Assembly (NCBI GenBank): GCA_036346375.1
Contig: CM070501.1
Span: forward strand, 37,902,539 to 37,966,538
Length of the DNA: 64,000 nucleotides
Reading direction: 5' to 3'
Origin: Guadua angustifolia
Lineage: Eukaryota; Streptophyta; Magnoliopsida; Poales; Poaceae
In this document: one piece after another, positions 11,732 through 23,629 of the stretch
Layout: each line of letters opens with the position of its first letter
Position numbering within the stretch: position 1 is the stretch's first letter
Program-made: the position numbers and the translations under genes
The notes under the pieces: generated by a model
The model's database searches: none
The model's input: only the letters and a program-made list of their open reading frames with translations
Told to the model about the DNA's origin: nothing

Positions 11732-14700
11732 ATGGAGCCCTCGTCGTCCATCACCTTCGCGTCGTCGTCGTCCTACCTGTCCAACGGCTCCAGCCCCTGC
11801 TCCGTCGCTCTGCCGCCTGGGGCGGCGGCGCCACAGCCGGTGCCGCTCCCCGGCGGGGAGGGATGGGGCGGGGGCGGTGGAGGCGGCGGAGGGAGCAGCA
11901 GCGTTGAGGTGGTGAGCCTGAACCGGCTCAGCAACAACCTCGAGCGGCTTCTCCTCGACTCTGACCTCGACTGCAGCGACGCCGACGTCGATATGGCTGA
12001 CGGCGGGCTGCCCGTCCCCGTCCACCGCTGTATCCTCGCCGCGCGCAGTACCTTCTTCTACAACCTCTTCGCGGCGCGCGGCCGTGGTAGCCGTGGTGAT
12101 GAATCCAACCCCGCGGCCGGCGGCGGCGGCGGGGAGGGTGCTGGGAGGCCGCGGTATAAGATGGAGGAGCTTGTCCCGGGGGGCCATGTGGGGCGCGAGG
12201 CATTCCTGGCGTTCTTGGGATACCTGTACACGGGCAAGCTCCGTCCCGCGCCGCAGGACGTGGTGTCCTGTGCCGACCGCGTGTGCCCGCACGATTCGTG
12301 CCCGCCGGCCATCAGGTTTGCCGTCGAGCTCATGTACGCGGCGTGGACTTTCAAGTTCCCCGAGCTCATCTCGCTTTTCCAGGTAACTCTGAATTGAACT
12401 TGTGTACATCTCCATAGCTTCAGACTAGAAAATTTTCGATTCATGATTTTATATTTCTCTATTTTGTGTATTTGATGGTACACAATGTTTGCAATCTATA
12501 CTTCATGCTAATAACATAATGAAAATAATAGATATGCAACGGAGTAAAAGGATGCAAGATGATTGAGTCTGGACTTTGTTGAAACGCATACTTAAGATAG
12601 TCATCTCTACACAAGTGTTGTGAAGATTGCATGTTTCCCTTATACCTTTGTCGTGCTAACTAGGTAGTATTATTCTTTTTTAGTTGGAAGAAATATTCTT
12701 TAAATCTGTTAGTTTCCAAACTAGAGTTGCTGAGCTGCACTGCTGATGTTTCTTTGTTGTTTGGCTCCTTGGACTATTAGTTTTAGTATAACTTGATTAT
12801 TTTGGCTTAATATAATGCAATGTTTGTGCATCCACTGCCTGTCAAAAAACATCCACACTCGTCTCAAGAAAAAAACATCCATACTTTGTATGTCTCCATT
12901 TCACATGACCCTTTGTTACTTTGGTGGAGTACTTACTAATCTGGGTTAAGATGGTCTTCTACTGCAGCGACGGCTTCTTAACTTTGTGGACAAGACTGTA
13001 GTGGAAGATGTCCTTCCTATTCTACAAGTTGCTTTCCACTCAGAGCTGACTCAAGTGCTCGAAAAATGTGTTCAGAGGATTGCAAGATCAGATCTTGACA
13101 ACATATCTTTAGATAAGGAACTCCCTTCAGAAGTTGCCGACGAGATAAAAAAGATTCGCCAGAAATCCCATCCAAATGGTGGTGACACAGTCATTTCGGA
13201 TCCTGTACATGAGAAAAGAGTGAGAAGAATACACAGAGCACTGGATTCCGATGATGTGGAGCTTGTGAAGTTGCTTCTTAACGAGTCTGAAATCACCTTA
13301 GATGATGCCAATGCATTGCACTATGCCGCTGCTTACTGTGATTCGAAAGTTGTTTCGGAGTTGTTAGACTTGGGACTGGCCAACTTGAATTTGAAGAATA
13401 GCCGTGGATACACAGCACTCCACCTGGCTGCAACGAGGAGAGAACCAGCTATTATTATGTGTCTCTTAAACAAAGGTGCAGTGGTGTCACAATTGACAGC
13501 TGATGGCCGGAGTGCAATTAGTATTTCTCGAAGGTTAACACGATTAAAAGACTACAATGCAAAGATGGAACAGGGTCAAGAGTCAAATAAAGATAGGTTG
13601 TGTATTGATATCCTAGAGAGGGAGATGGTGAGGAATCCTATGGCTGTGGAAGATTCTGTCACCTCACCTTTATTGGCTGATGATCTTCACATGAAACTTA
13701 TCTACCTGGAAAACAGAGGTAAAGTCCCCTTCAATGCTTGATAGAATGGCACTTATAGGTAGCTTTCTAAAATTTTCTCAAGATTAAAAAGATGCAGATT
13801 GTGGGGAGTGGGGATTGATTCAGCCCTTCCTTAAAAAGGAAAAAGAAAAAAGAAAAGAAACCACCAAACCTACCCCCAAAATCCCTCTTCCTCCCTTCTC
13901 CAACAGATGTGTTATACATATGTTGTACAAATAGGTAATTATATCACTTACCACACATGATGTACTTACAAGACACTTTAACATTATTCAACCACACGGT
14001 ACACCATATTCACCTGGAGCATACCATGCAAAATTGATGTATTTTCCCTGCAGTTGCATGTGCAAGATTATTCTTTCCTGCCGAAGCCAAGGTTGCCATG
14101 CAAATTGCACAAGCAGACATCACACCAGAAGTTGGCGGTGTTTCTGCAGCAAGTACTTCTGGTAAACTGAGGGAAGTTGATTTGAATGAGACACCAGTAA
14201 CACAAAACAAAAGGTTCCGTTCAAGGGTGGATGCACTAATGAAAACAGGTACGAGTTCAACTAAGTCAACCTCTCCATTTTACTTTTGCGACGCATTCTC
14301 TGTTTTTTTTTAACTATTTCTTTGTTTACGAATCGATTTGCCTGATTGCCATCAGGAAGTTTCATCCAGTGCTATATCATCAGTAAAAATGTTAGCTGAT
14401 AAAACAAGAAGAGATTCTGTAATTTGTATACAATCTTATACCTAAATAAATTAACCATGGTTTAGTGGATACCATCAATATCTTGTGCATTAAGCCATTG
14501 GCCACATGTATTGATATTGTTGACAGTACAGAAGATGACCATCCAGCGAGTTTTGTTGTAGTACATACACAAATTGTGTATCATGAGAAAAAATTGCATT
14601 GAGTTTGGGTTTAGTGGACTTTCATTTAAACTGGATGATCGGTTACATAAATTAAATGTGCTCGCTTAAGGATTTGATGATCATTCATGTGTTACTTGTC

Positions 14701-14989
14701 CGTGATGCTTGCAGTGGAGCTGGGACGTCGGTACTTTCCAAACTGCTCGCAGGTGCTTGACAGAATTTTGGAAGATGGCTTGCTCGAAGATGGCTTGCAC
14801 GATGGCCTCGATGCTCTCTACCTCCAAAAGGGCACCCCTGATGAACAAAAGATAAAAAAGATGCGCGTCTGTGAGCTCAAGGAGGATGTGCGCAAGGCAT
14901 TCAGCAAAGACAAAGCTGATAACAACATGTTTTCGGTCTTGTCATCTTCCTCATCGTCCTCGCCGCCACAGAATGTTGCGAATAAGTGA
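11732..14989 (+). CDS. NPR3: NPR1-family BTB/ankyrin transcription co-regulator, NPR3/NPR4 type
   Basis: Four exons fit GT-AG rules and keep frame: 11732-12382, 12968-13718, 14054-14248 and 14715-14989, giving 623 aa. The order is a Gly/Ser-rich N-terminus, a BTB/POZ domain (about residues 65-190), and the family's C2HC finger CADRVCPHDSC near residue 180. Then come ankyrin repeats (about 297-420, including RRIHRALDSDDVELVKLLL and GYTALHLAATRREP) and the NPR1-like C-terminal domain (VELGRRYFPNCSQVLD). Exon 3 encodes VDLNETP (about residue 509), the EAR-like repression motif of NPR3/NPR4. The Arg in LENR, which I recall aligning with the salicylate-contacting Arg of NPR1/NPR4, is present. NPR3/4 are nuclear salicylic-acid receptors that act with TGA factors to repress defence genes; NPR1 activates them. 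Rice names for this clade differ (it may correspond to rice NPR2/NH2). Confidence 0.93.
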
Positions 14990-16919
14990 CGATTTTTCTA
15001 ACACAGTTGTACTCGAGATGTTAATGGGACAAAAGAGGGATCGATAGACTTGTCAGTGTATAGTGCTTACAATGGTGTAAAACTAGATATCAAAGCACCC
15101 CCCCAGATATTAGAAAATATAGACTGTGCTGGAGTGGAGTCGGTTGGTGACTAGGTTAATGTTCCATGTGGTGAGATGAGGAACAAGTCGACTACACAAG
15201 AAAAGACGCTGATCGTCAGAGGCTCCAACGCTAAACCCCGAAGGTACGCGTGTAGCATGCTGTCTTGTTTTACGTATCTGTAATAATGTGTTTAATAGAT
15301 AGTTTAGTACCATGTAAGCATACTGAGGTTGTAGAACTTACTGTAAGAAAAGGAGGGCATTGCTTATTGTCGTCAAATATATAAGTTATTTCGGAGAACA
15401 AATGTTGGTTCTACTTCTACCTCCAGAAAAAAGAAGAGCACAAATGCTGTTGCTTGGAGCCGTCGATCTGTCGCCCTAGTTCGTCCATGCGCCCTTGTGC
15501 TCGGACGTGAGGATTCAAATTTCGTTTTTGGATAAAATCTCACCTGGGAGGAAAATCTGAAATTTAAGTGAAATCTCAGTATTTTAGACAAATCTTGGCC
15601 GAAATTTAAAAAACAAAATTCAAATCTGGTCCGTCTGCAATAAAAAAAAAACAAAATTCAGCCAAAAATCCGAAATTTTAGATGAAATTGTTGAAATTTC
15701 GGCGAAATTCAACTGAACAAAAAATGGTTCAAATGATATCAAAAAAAATTTTGTGCATGGTTACTATGCATTGCTAATATTCTCATAAGATTTTCAGACG
15801 ATGAGCAAGCTTCATGAATTTTTAAAAATTTGAACAGTGCTACTGTCCTGTTAAAAGGCTTACTGGCAAACTTGAACAGAATGAAAAATGGTCCAAACCA
15901 CGTTAGAAAATTTTAAAAAAATTTGTGGATAGTCCTGATGTACCAGTAATATTTCTATAAATTTTATAGATGGTGACAATGCTTAAAGATTTTTTTAAAA
16001 TTTTGAGAGTGCTACATCCTAATAAAAACCTGATAATCAATACATATATTTGCTTTAGCAATAAAATAAATAAATTTTTTGAAAATTTTACAGAAGAGTG
16101 ATAAGGAAATGCTTAAGATCTCATAAATGAAGTTCAATGCTTACATAGGTTTGATTAACTAAACAAAAAAGCTGAAATTTTCTGAAAATTTTATAGAATG
16201 GTACTGAGGCAATTCTTAATCTCTCTTAACAATTTTAGATTATGATCACACTTGAGAAAATTTATAAAATTCTGACAAGATTACTGTCTCAATTTTGTTT
16301 ATTCTGTTTTTGATTTTTAAAAATCCTACACTACTAAAGATAGTACCATAAATTTTTTAGATCATTTTCAAGCTTGTAAAATTTTATAAAAATCTAACAG
16401 TGTTTCTGTCAAAATTTTAAAATGTCTCAAAAATTCGGTTTTTCAATAAATTTTCATAGAAGATGACTTTTTTAAGGGTTATTAGACCAAATCTGACCAA
16501 AAATCACGAAAATTCGCTAAAAAAATGAAATTATTGTAGCAATTTTGATTTTTTTATTCAGCCAATAGTTTGGATTTCATGGTTATCCAAAATCCGAAAT
16601 TCGACGAAATTTGTATCCACGCTCGGACGTACGCCTGATCGCGTGCCGGCCGGCTGTTGCCCTTTGGGCGCTTGCGGCTGCAACTTACTCGTTATGGTTT
16701 ACAACTTTACATGCCCTGTATTTTAAACGGTCTGGTCCTCTGGTGTATAAATGTAATACAAAGTTAACGTGATGTTGCATCAATACTTTGAATAAATATT
16801 CAACTTTATTTTATATTTTCTATATATATGTATTAAATATAGTGTTTAGATATAATTTTATATTCTCTATATGCATATATTAAATATAGTGTTTAGATAT
16901 AATAATTAAAGACAATCCA
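14990..16919. other. AT-rich repetitive intergenic DNA
   Basis: Downstream of the NPR-like stop there is a plausible 3' UTR to about 15100. From about 15650 to 16620 the DNA consists of degenerate AAAATTTTnAAA phrases, such as GAAATTCAACTGAACAAAAA and related blocks, typical of decayed grass repeats. I recognise no gene. Confidence 0.5.
16810..16903. repeat. Tandem duplication, 47-bp unit, two copies
   Basis: Units at 16810-16856 and 16857-16903 both end TTAAATATAGTGTTTAGATA followed by TAA and differ at only a few bases. Confidence 0.8.
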
Positions 16920-18018
16920 GTACTACCTTTCCTATTGTTGGAAAGATTGCCGCCTCCTGGTTCGTTTGAGCCAGGCTCGGCTCAAAAAATTCTTTCGCGT
17001 TTTGGTCCTTTTATAAATTACAAATAGGTCCTTCGTGATTTTTTTGTGAGGGGAAGATTTTTCCTCTAAAATCGCGTTCAGATCCCTCGTGCGTCGTTTT
17101 ACGGAAAGAACCTCCAGTTAAATTCAAATCGCGAATAAGCCTTTTTCTAATTTTTCAGGATAGCGGATAGGTCCAAAACTATAACATTCAGGTCCTTTCT
17201 CCTTACGTCTAGGTCCTTTCTCCGTTTTTTCCGGGAAAAAAATGTTTTCGTCGCCAGAAATATTTGTGCAGCTCTATCTCTAGATTTTTTTACCACCTCG
17301 ATTTCCCATCTCGATCTCTGATATTTTTTAAAGCATGTATTATTACTCCGCGAACGTGTCGATCTCTGATATTTTTTAAAACATGTATTATTACTCTGTG
17401 AATGCGTAGAGTGTTAAGCTCGACAAAAGAAGGTTGTCATCTCTAATAAATTTTCACCTTTTCCCTCTAGACTTTTTCCCCACCGCGGTTTTGCAGCTTG
17501 GTCTCCAATATTTTCCAAATAATTCATCGAAAGAGATATTTCTACAGCTCTATCGCTCTACTTTTTTCCCCGTTTCGCTTATCATTTCGACGATTTAAAA
17601 AAAATGTCGCCGAAAAAAATCCCTACAAAAAAAGACACGCGCGTCCGCGAGTCTCTAATATTTTTTAAAACATGTCCTTTCTCCGTTTTCCCGGGAAAAA
17701 AATGTTTTCGTCGCCAGAAATATTTGTGCAGCTCTATCTCTAGACTTTTTTCCCAGCTCGATTTCCCATCTCGATCTCTGATATTTTTTAAAACATGTAT
17801 TATTACTCCGTGAACGTGTCGATCTCTGATATTTTTTAAAACATGTATTATTACTCCGCGAACGCGTAAAGAGGTATTTCTACAACTCTATCTCTCTATT
17901 TTTGCTCCGTTTCGCTCATTATTTCGATGATTTAAAAAATTAGACGCCGTCGAAAAAAAACATTTTTTCTTCGAAAAAACGACACGCGCGGCGTATTACA
18001 CCACGAAAAATGTCCTAG
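16920..18018 (+). mobile_element. Helitron-like unit 1 of a head-to-tail pair
   Basis: The unit starts near TACTACCTTTCC and ends GGCGTATTACACCACG, a short hairpin-like stretch, then AAAAATGTCCTAG before T. A Helitron 3' end has the same layout of hairpin, about ten bases and CTRR. The interior is AT-rich with internal tandem phrases, such as CTCTGATATTTTTTAAAACA repeated about every 50 bp. The 5' edge is inferred from similarity to unit 2 and is uncertain. No Rep/helicase is encoded. Confidence 0.4.
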
Positions 18019-19423
18019 TACCTTTCCCAAAGGCTGAAGAATCGCCGGCCTCCTGGACGTTTGAGCCGAGCCGGTGGCTCAAAAAAAATTGCGTTTTAGT
18101 CCTTTTATAAATTACGAATAGACCCTTCTCGATTTTTTGTGAGAGGAAGTTTTTTTCCTCGAAAATCTCGTTCGGGTCCCTCGTGCGCCATTTTACGGAA
18201 AGAACCTCCCGTTAAATTCAAATCGCGAACAGGCCCTTTTCTAATTTTTCAGGATAGCGGACAGGTCGAAAAACGTAACATTCAGGTCCTTGCTCCTTAC
18301 GTCTAGGTTCTTTCACCGTTTTTCCTGGAAAAAAAATATTTTCGTCACTAGAAATATGTGTGCGGCTCTATCTATAGACTTTTTTCCCAACTCGATTTCC
18401 CATCTCGATCTCTAATATTTTTTAAAACATGTATTATTACTCGTTGAACGCGTAGAATGTTAGACTCGGCAAAAGAAGGTTGTCATCTCTAATAATTTTA
18501 CACCCTTTTTTCTCTAGACTTTTTCCCCGCCGCGGTTCTCCAGCTCGGTCTCCAATATTTTTCAAATAATTCGTCTAAAGAGATATTTCTACAGCTCTAT
18601 CTCTCTATTTTTTCCCCGTTTAGCTCATTATTTCGACGATTTAGGAAATAAGACGCCGCCGAAAAAAAAGAAAGTTTTCCAACGAAAAAATGACGTGCGC
18701 GACGTGTTACGCTGTGAAAATTTTTGTGTTCTTTCAACCGTTTCGCTCATTATTTTGACTATTCAAAAAGTAAAAAAACGATGCTGGAAAAAAGAGAAAA
18801 ATATCTAGACTCGGCAAAAGAAGGTTGTCATCTCTAATAATTTTTCACCCTTTTTCCTCTAGACTTTTTCCCCGCCGCGGTTCTCCAGCTCGGTCTCCAA
18901 TATTTTCCAAATAATTCATCGAAAGAGATATTTTTGCAGCTCTATCTCTCTATTTTTTCCCCGTTTCGTTCATCGATCTCTAATATTTTTTTAAAACATG
19001 TAATATTACTCGGTGAGCGCGTAGAGTGTTAGACTCGGCAAAAGAAGGTTATCATCTCTAATAATTTTTCACCCTTTTTCCTCTAGACTTTTTCTCCGTC
19101 GCGGTTCTTCAGCTCGATCTCCAATATTTTTCAAATAATTCATCAAAATAAATATTTTTACAACTCTATCTCTCTATTTTTTCCCCATTTCGCTCATTAT
19201 TTTAACGATTTAGGAAATAAAACGCCGCCGAAAAAAAAGAAAATTTTCCTACGAAAAAACGACGCGCGCGACGTGTTACACCGTGAAAAATTTTGTATTC
19301 TTTCAGCCATTTCGCTCATCATTTTGACGATTCAAAAAATAAAAAAACGATGCCGGAAAAAAGAGAAAAATTTTTACGAAAAAACGTCGCGCGCGGCGTG
19401 TTACACCGCGAAAAATTTACTAG
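18019..19423 (+). mobile_element. Helitron-like unit 2 of a head-to-tail pair
   Basis: It begins TACCTTTCCC directly after the CTAG of unit 1 and repeats unit 1's layout (CCTCCTGG, CCTTTTATAAATTACGAATA, GTTAAATTCAAATCGCGAAC). It ends GGCGTGTTACACCGCG, a hairpin, then AAAAATTTACTAG before T. Inside, a block of about 250 bp starting CTCGGCAAAAGAAGGTTGTC recurs near 18450, 18807 and 19034, so the unit has grown by internal duplication. Non-coding. Confidence 0.45.
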
Positions 19424-22400
19424 TTATTATTAATATCTCTTTAGTCTATATACTAAAAGAAAATATATCATATGAACTTAAGAAATATACCATATAAATT
19501 TGTACGGAGGATTACCACGTACGCTCCATACTCGATAAAGTATCTGGCGCTTAGCACGAAAACCAAATTCAGAATACAGCAATAAGGTCCCGCCTGTTAT
19601 ACATCAAGGCTGGGATGGATTCAAATTTCGTCGGTTTTTGCTCCAATTTCGTGAAAACCGCTCGTACCACATCCATTCGAAAACATAAGCCATTCGGTTT
19701 ATCACTCAAGTTCAAATTTAAATTCAAAAAATTAAAAAAATATTCAAAATATCCCTAAAATTAGTATTAATAGCTTTATGACTTCTAGTGTGATTTTTTT
19801 TTAAAAAGAAAGTTTGAAAACTTTTTTAAGCCACTCAAAATGTAGATAATACAAAAACAAAAAAAAAGTATGGCTTGTAGGCTTGAGCCCACAGACCAGA
19901 GCCGCCTCTAGGTCTCTGGCCCACGAAGAAATGCAGCACGTTGTAAGTAGTCACGATGCTTCCGACAGCCATTTATTGCATTCAGAAAATTCCCTATCTC
20001 TGGAGATGACGAATCCGACACATCCGTTCAGATCCGGCAGCCGCTCACCATATTTCCATTGTCGTCGCAGGGAATTTCAAGCGGTAAGCATCGAAATCCA
20101 ACCCTGACGGCCACAACGAATTTCGCAAAATCCATTCGGTTTTCATCGAAATGTGCTCGATATTATCGATTTTCGGTTGAGTATTTGGAGTTATCTCTTG
20201 TTTATTTATGTATTTGTGTTTTAATTGGTTGAAAAATGCTACTGCAATGCTCACTGTGGTCACACCAAAAATGGTACTATGTGTTCATTTAGCAATATTT
20301 GTTCGAATGAGTTTTAAAATGTTTATTCAGTTGTATACCGATTCATAGCTAACATTTTGTATTATGTTTCATTTGCAGATGAGGATGTCCCATCCCGGAG
20401 TGGATGAGATATAGATAGAAGATATTTACACATCAATGAAGCAGACATAAAGGAGAAGTTCACAAAGTTCAAGCAGGAATGACCTACGTACGGAGTAACA
20501 ATTATGTGTGATTCTTGAACCGGGCCGACACGCATGAGTATAATTAATTTAATGATTTACTCTAATGGTACTATGTTCTTCCCAAAGTCTGTCGATGCTA
20601 CGGGTCTATCTCGTAATGCCTCGTACTTGTGCAAGGTTAGCTGCATTATGTAGGGAGTAATGACTCCACTGAGAGCATAGACCGTTGGAGCCCGTCATAC
20701 CAAGGGTCCAATGATAACAGCTCCAGACATCGATGACGATGAGTCCAGTGTCATTGCTTACATCCCTCTCACGCACCAATCAGAAGAGCACTATTCCATC
20801 GAATTTATAAGAGAGTCGCAGTTCACTCATGTAACACAGGACAGAGACCATGACGTTCCCCAATCACAGAGGACGACTACTGGAAGGATGGGAAAGAACC
20901 ATCGACACAACCATAACGCACCACAAGATAGCTCTAGCTTTTATGGCATCGCCGAGACGCAAGGGAGCAATAGCTCATATGACAGTTATGACTACACTAT
21001 CCCCGATGCTCATGCACAACCGGTATGACTCTGAGTTTTACGGCATGTTGTACCAACAATGACAAACGACAAGTCCATGGATAGGGCAAAGTTAGCACGA
21101 TTACAAAGCGGAGTTGTTAGCTACACGAGGATTGGTTTTGATGTCCACTGAGGAATACAATATGGCCAACCAAGTGTACATGCAACAATACTACACATAG
21201 CTCCAAGGGTAATATTTCATTTGCATGTTTCATTTCATTGCAACTTGATTTTTACTACCGTAACATGCATGCAGGTCCAAAAATGGCATTTGTGTGAGAA
21301 GTATGATGAAAATATACCTATTTTACAACTTCAAATGAAATGTATCAAATGTGAATGGTATTGATATGTGAATGACTATTTTTGCACTTGTTGGATTGAT
21401 ATGTCAATATTATTGAAATAAAATGTTATTTGTTGATATATTATTGCTAAATGCTTATTATACAACTTTAGATTGTCTAAAATATAACAAAGGTCATGTT
21501 GAATTTTTGTTTAATTTGTATGTATCATTTCATTGCAACTCAATTTTTTTACTAACATTCCCTTCATGTTGGTCGAATATGTCATATGTGTGACAATAGA
21601 AGGATGATGAAGTTATGCCTATTTCACAACTTTAAATGAAAAGTATTGAAATGTAAATGGTGTTGATATATCAATGATATTGGTATGTGATTATGTGAAT
21701 GCCTATTTTTACACTTGTTGGATTGATACATGAGTAATATTGAAATAAAAGATTATTCATTGATATATTATTGCTAAATACCTATTTTACAACTTGCAAT
21801 TGTCTCAAATATAGCAAAGATCACGCTAAAATTTGTTCATATTTAGGAAAGATCATTCCGATTTTTTTTGTGTTTTTCTATAATTTTTTATATATTTCTA
21901 ACATTTTTTCTATTTTTGGTCTTTAATGGCTTTTTACAAATTTAACAATTTTTTTGCATTTATTTCTGATTTTTTAAATTATCTTCCCTATTTTTTCAAC
22001 CTGTCGCTGATTTTCGAGAAAACCTCTCTAAATTCGTCTCTTTCAAGTGGTTTTCGTGCTTTTCATGCGAATTTCGCTCCTCTATTTGACCAGCTTCCTA
22101 ATTTGTTTGACTTTTAAAAACCTTTAGTTTTTCACAAATTTCAGTACGTCGGGCTTAGAAAAAAAAGAGTTCAAAACGGTAAAGGTTACCCTTTCTTCTC
22201 ATCCTTCACATAGCTCGCCCAAGCTAAGTCAAATCAGAGCAAAATCCAATTTCATTCGAAATTAACTTATTTCAATGTTTAACCAATAAACGAGTGTAGT
22301 TAGATCAATTTTAAACTGAGCCGATGAGCCCAATCAACAAGCTTCTTTTCCACCCTTGGGACGTTCCAGAACTTCTGAGCTTCTTAAGTTTTATGAAACA

Positions 22401-22727
22401 CCGACTCAAATTTAGCTAGTGTAGAGGGTCCAAATTTGGTTTTGGCGAATTGCTACGGAGCACTTGGGTATTTTCTCTAGCGACATCGATAGCTCTATGG
22501 TGAGCTATGGTTTACGATTTGCACGATTTAGAGTTTGAGTCCATGGGAACCCTAGATTTAGAAGGAGGGAAAGAGCTAGTAGACGACTTGTTAAATTCTA
22601 CAAGAACGTGTAACAAATGTTGTTTGGTTGCATCACAGGGAAAAGAATTTTTTTTAAATAATATTATTTTAATTCGAAATTGCGACATTAATACACGTAT
22701 TTAAAAAATTACAGAAATAATATCCGG
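19424..22727. other. AT-rich intergenic DNA without a recognised gene
   Basis: At 20711-21028 a 105-codon frame opens with MITAPDIDDDESSVIAYIPL and is acidic and Ser/His-rich; I do not recognise it, and it may be part of a decayed transposon ORF. The 21190-21830 stretch contains two diverged copies of one AT-rich block, with TATATTATTGCTAAATGC near 21436 and TATATTATTGCTAAATAC near 21764. The remainder is low-complexity. The DNA leads into the dyad array and the MULE. Confidence 0.4.
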
Positions 22728-22967
22728 TCGCCAAACCGTTTGGCGATAATAGGGTCATCGCCAAACCGTTTAGCGATAATAGGTAGTCGCCAAACGGTTT
22801 GGCGACTATACTGTAATCCGCATTCGAACCGGTGATGACCGGTTATCGCCAAAGTCGAGTAATCGCCACACCGCTCGGCGACTACTTAGTAATAAAAGCC
22901 GTTTAGCGACTACTAGTAGTCGCCGAGCCGTGTGGCAACTAATAGTAGTCGCCGAGCGGTGTGGCGA
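22728..22967. repeat. Array of 19-nt dyad-symmetric repeats (TCGCC...GGCGA)
   Basis: Near-perfect palindromes of 19 nt start at 22728, 22758, 22787, 22863, 22920 and 22949. The first is TCGCCAAACCGTTTGGCGA and the last TCGCCGAGCGGTGTGGCGA. The first three and the last two are spaced 29-30 bp apart, separated by short spacers such as TAATAGGGTCA. Partial units lie at about 22825 and 22898. This is not a CRISPR array, because the host is a plant and the spacers are related. Position and GC-rich dyads fit the terminal region of a transposon. Confidence 0.75.
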
Positions 22968-23019
22968 CTACTCGTGACTAGTACTCGCGCCGCGCGAGAT
23001 CGATCGACCGAGCGCTCGA

Positions 23020-23108
23020 TTGGAGAAAACAGAGAGCGAGAGCGAGCGCCGGCGGCGAGAAAAAGAGAGGAAGAGGGAGAGGGAGAGAGAGGGAGAGAGA
23101 GAGGGAAG

Positions 23109-23144
<36 letters not shown>

Positions 23145-23225
23145 TTCGGAGAGAGAGAGGAGCGCTTCGAGAGAGAGGTGGAGAGAGAGAAGGAAGAAGA
23201 AGAAGAAAGAAGAAAAAAAAGAAGG
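23020..23225. repeat. GA-rich microsatellite
   Basis: A purine tract including a pure (GA)n run around 23110-23140 and flanking GAGAGGGA and AGAAGAAG runs. The long Arg/Glu open frames across it are products of the repeat. Confidence 0.85.
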
Positions 23226-23339
23226 TAAATTAAATCGATTTGTAATTTTTTAATTTGATAGTGGCTATTATAAATAATTAGATGTGTAGTTAATATTTTT
23301 GTGAATTAGCTATTCAATGTTAGCGATTTAGATTTAGAA

Positions 23340-23440
23340 ATTCAATGTTAGCGAGAATATTAGCGATTTAGATATTCAATGTTAGCGAGAATATTAGCGA
23401 TTTAGATATTCAATGTTAGTAATATTCTCGATTGTGATAT
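23340..23440. repeat. Short tandem repeat, 34-bp unit
   Basis: ATTCAATGTTAGCG recurs at 23340, 23374 and 23408 (last copy altered), with an isolated upstream copy at 23312. The units share GAGAATATTAGCGATTTAGA. It lies between the dyad array and the MULE ORF. Confidence 0.75.
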
Positions 23441-23629
23441 TACTTGTTAATTAGTTAATATTCTTGTTAATTAGTGATAAAATTTTGTCACTGTAGTAGC
23501 GTAGTTTAGTTTAGGTTAGCGATATTAAATGTTAGGAGTGTTATAAAAATTAATTTTGTTTAGTTAGTGATATTAAATGTTAGCGGTGATCTAGAAATTA
23601 ATTTTGTTTATGTCGTCATGATAATATCG

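Noticed and set aside
11348..12415. A 355-codon minus-strand frame
   Set aside because: It is the antisense of the GC-rich NPR-like first exon; the plus-strand BTB exon has domain support and splice sites.
22728..22967. Possible CRISPR array from regular palindromic repeats
   Set aside because: The host is a plant, spacers are short and related to each other, and there are no cas genes.
22932..23253. Arg/Glu-rich open frames
   Set aside because: They are translations of a GA microsatellite.
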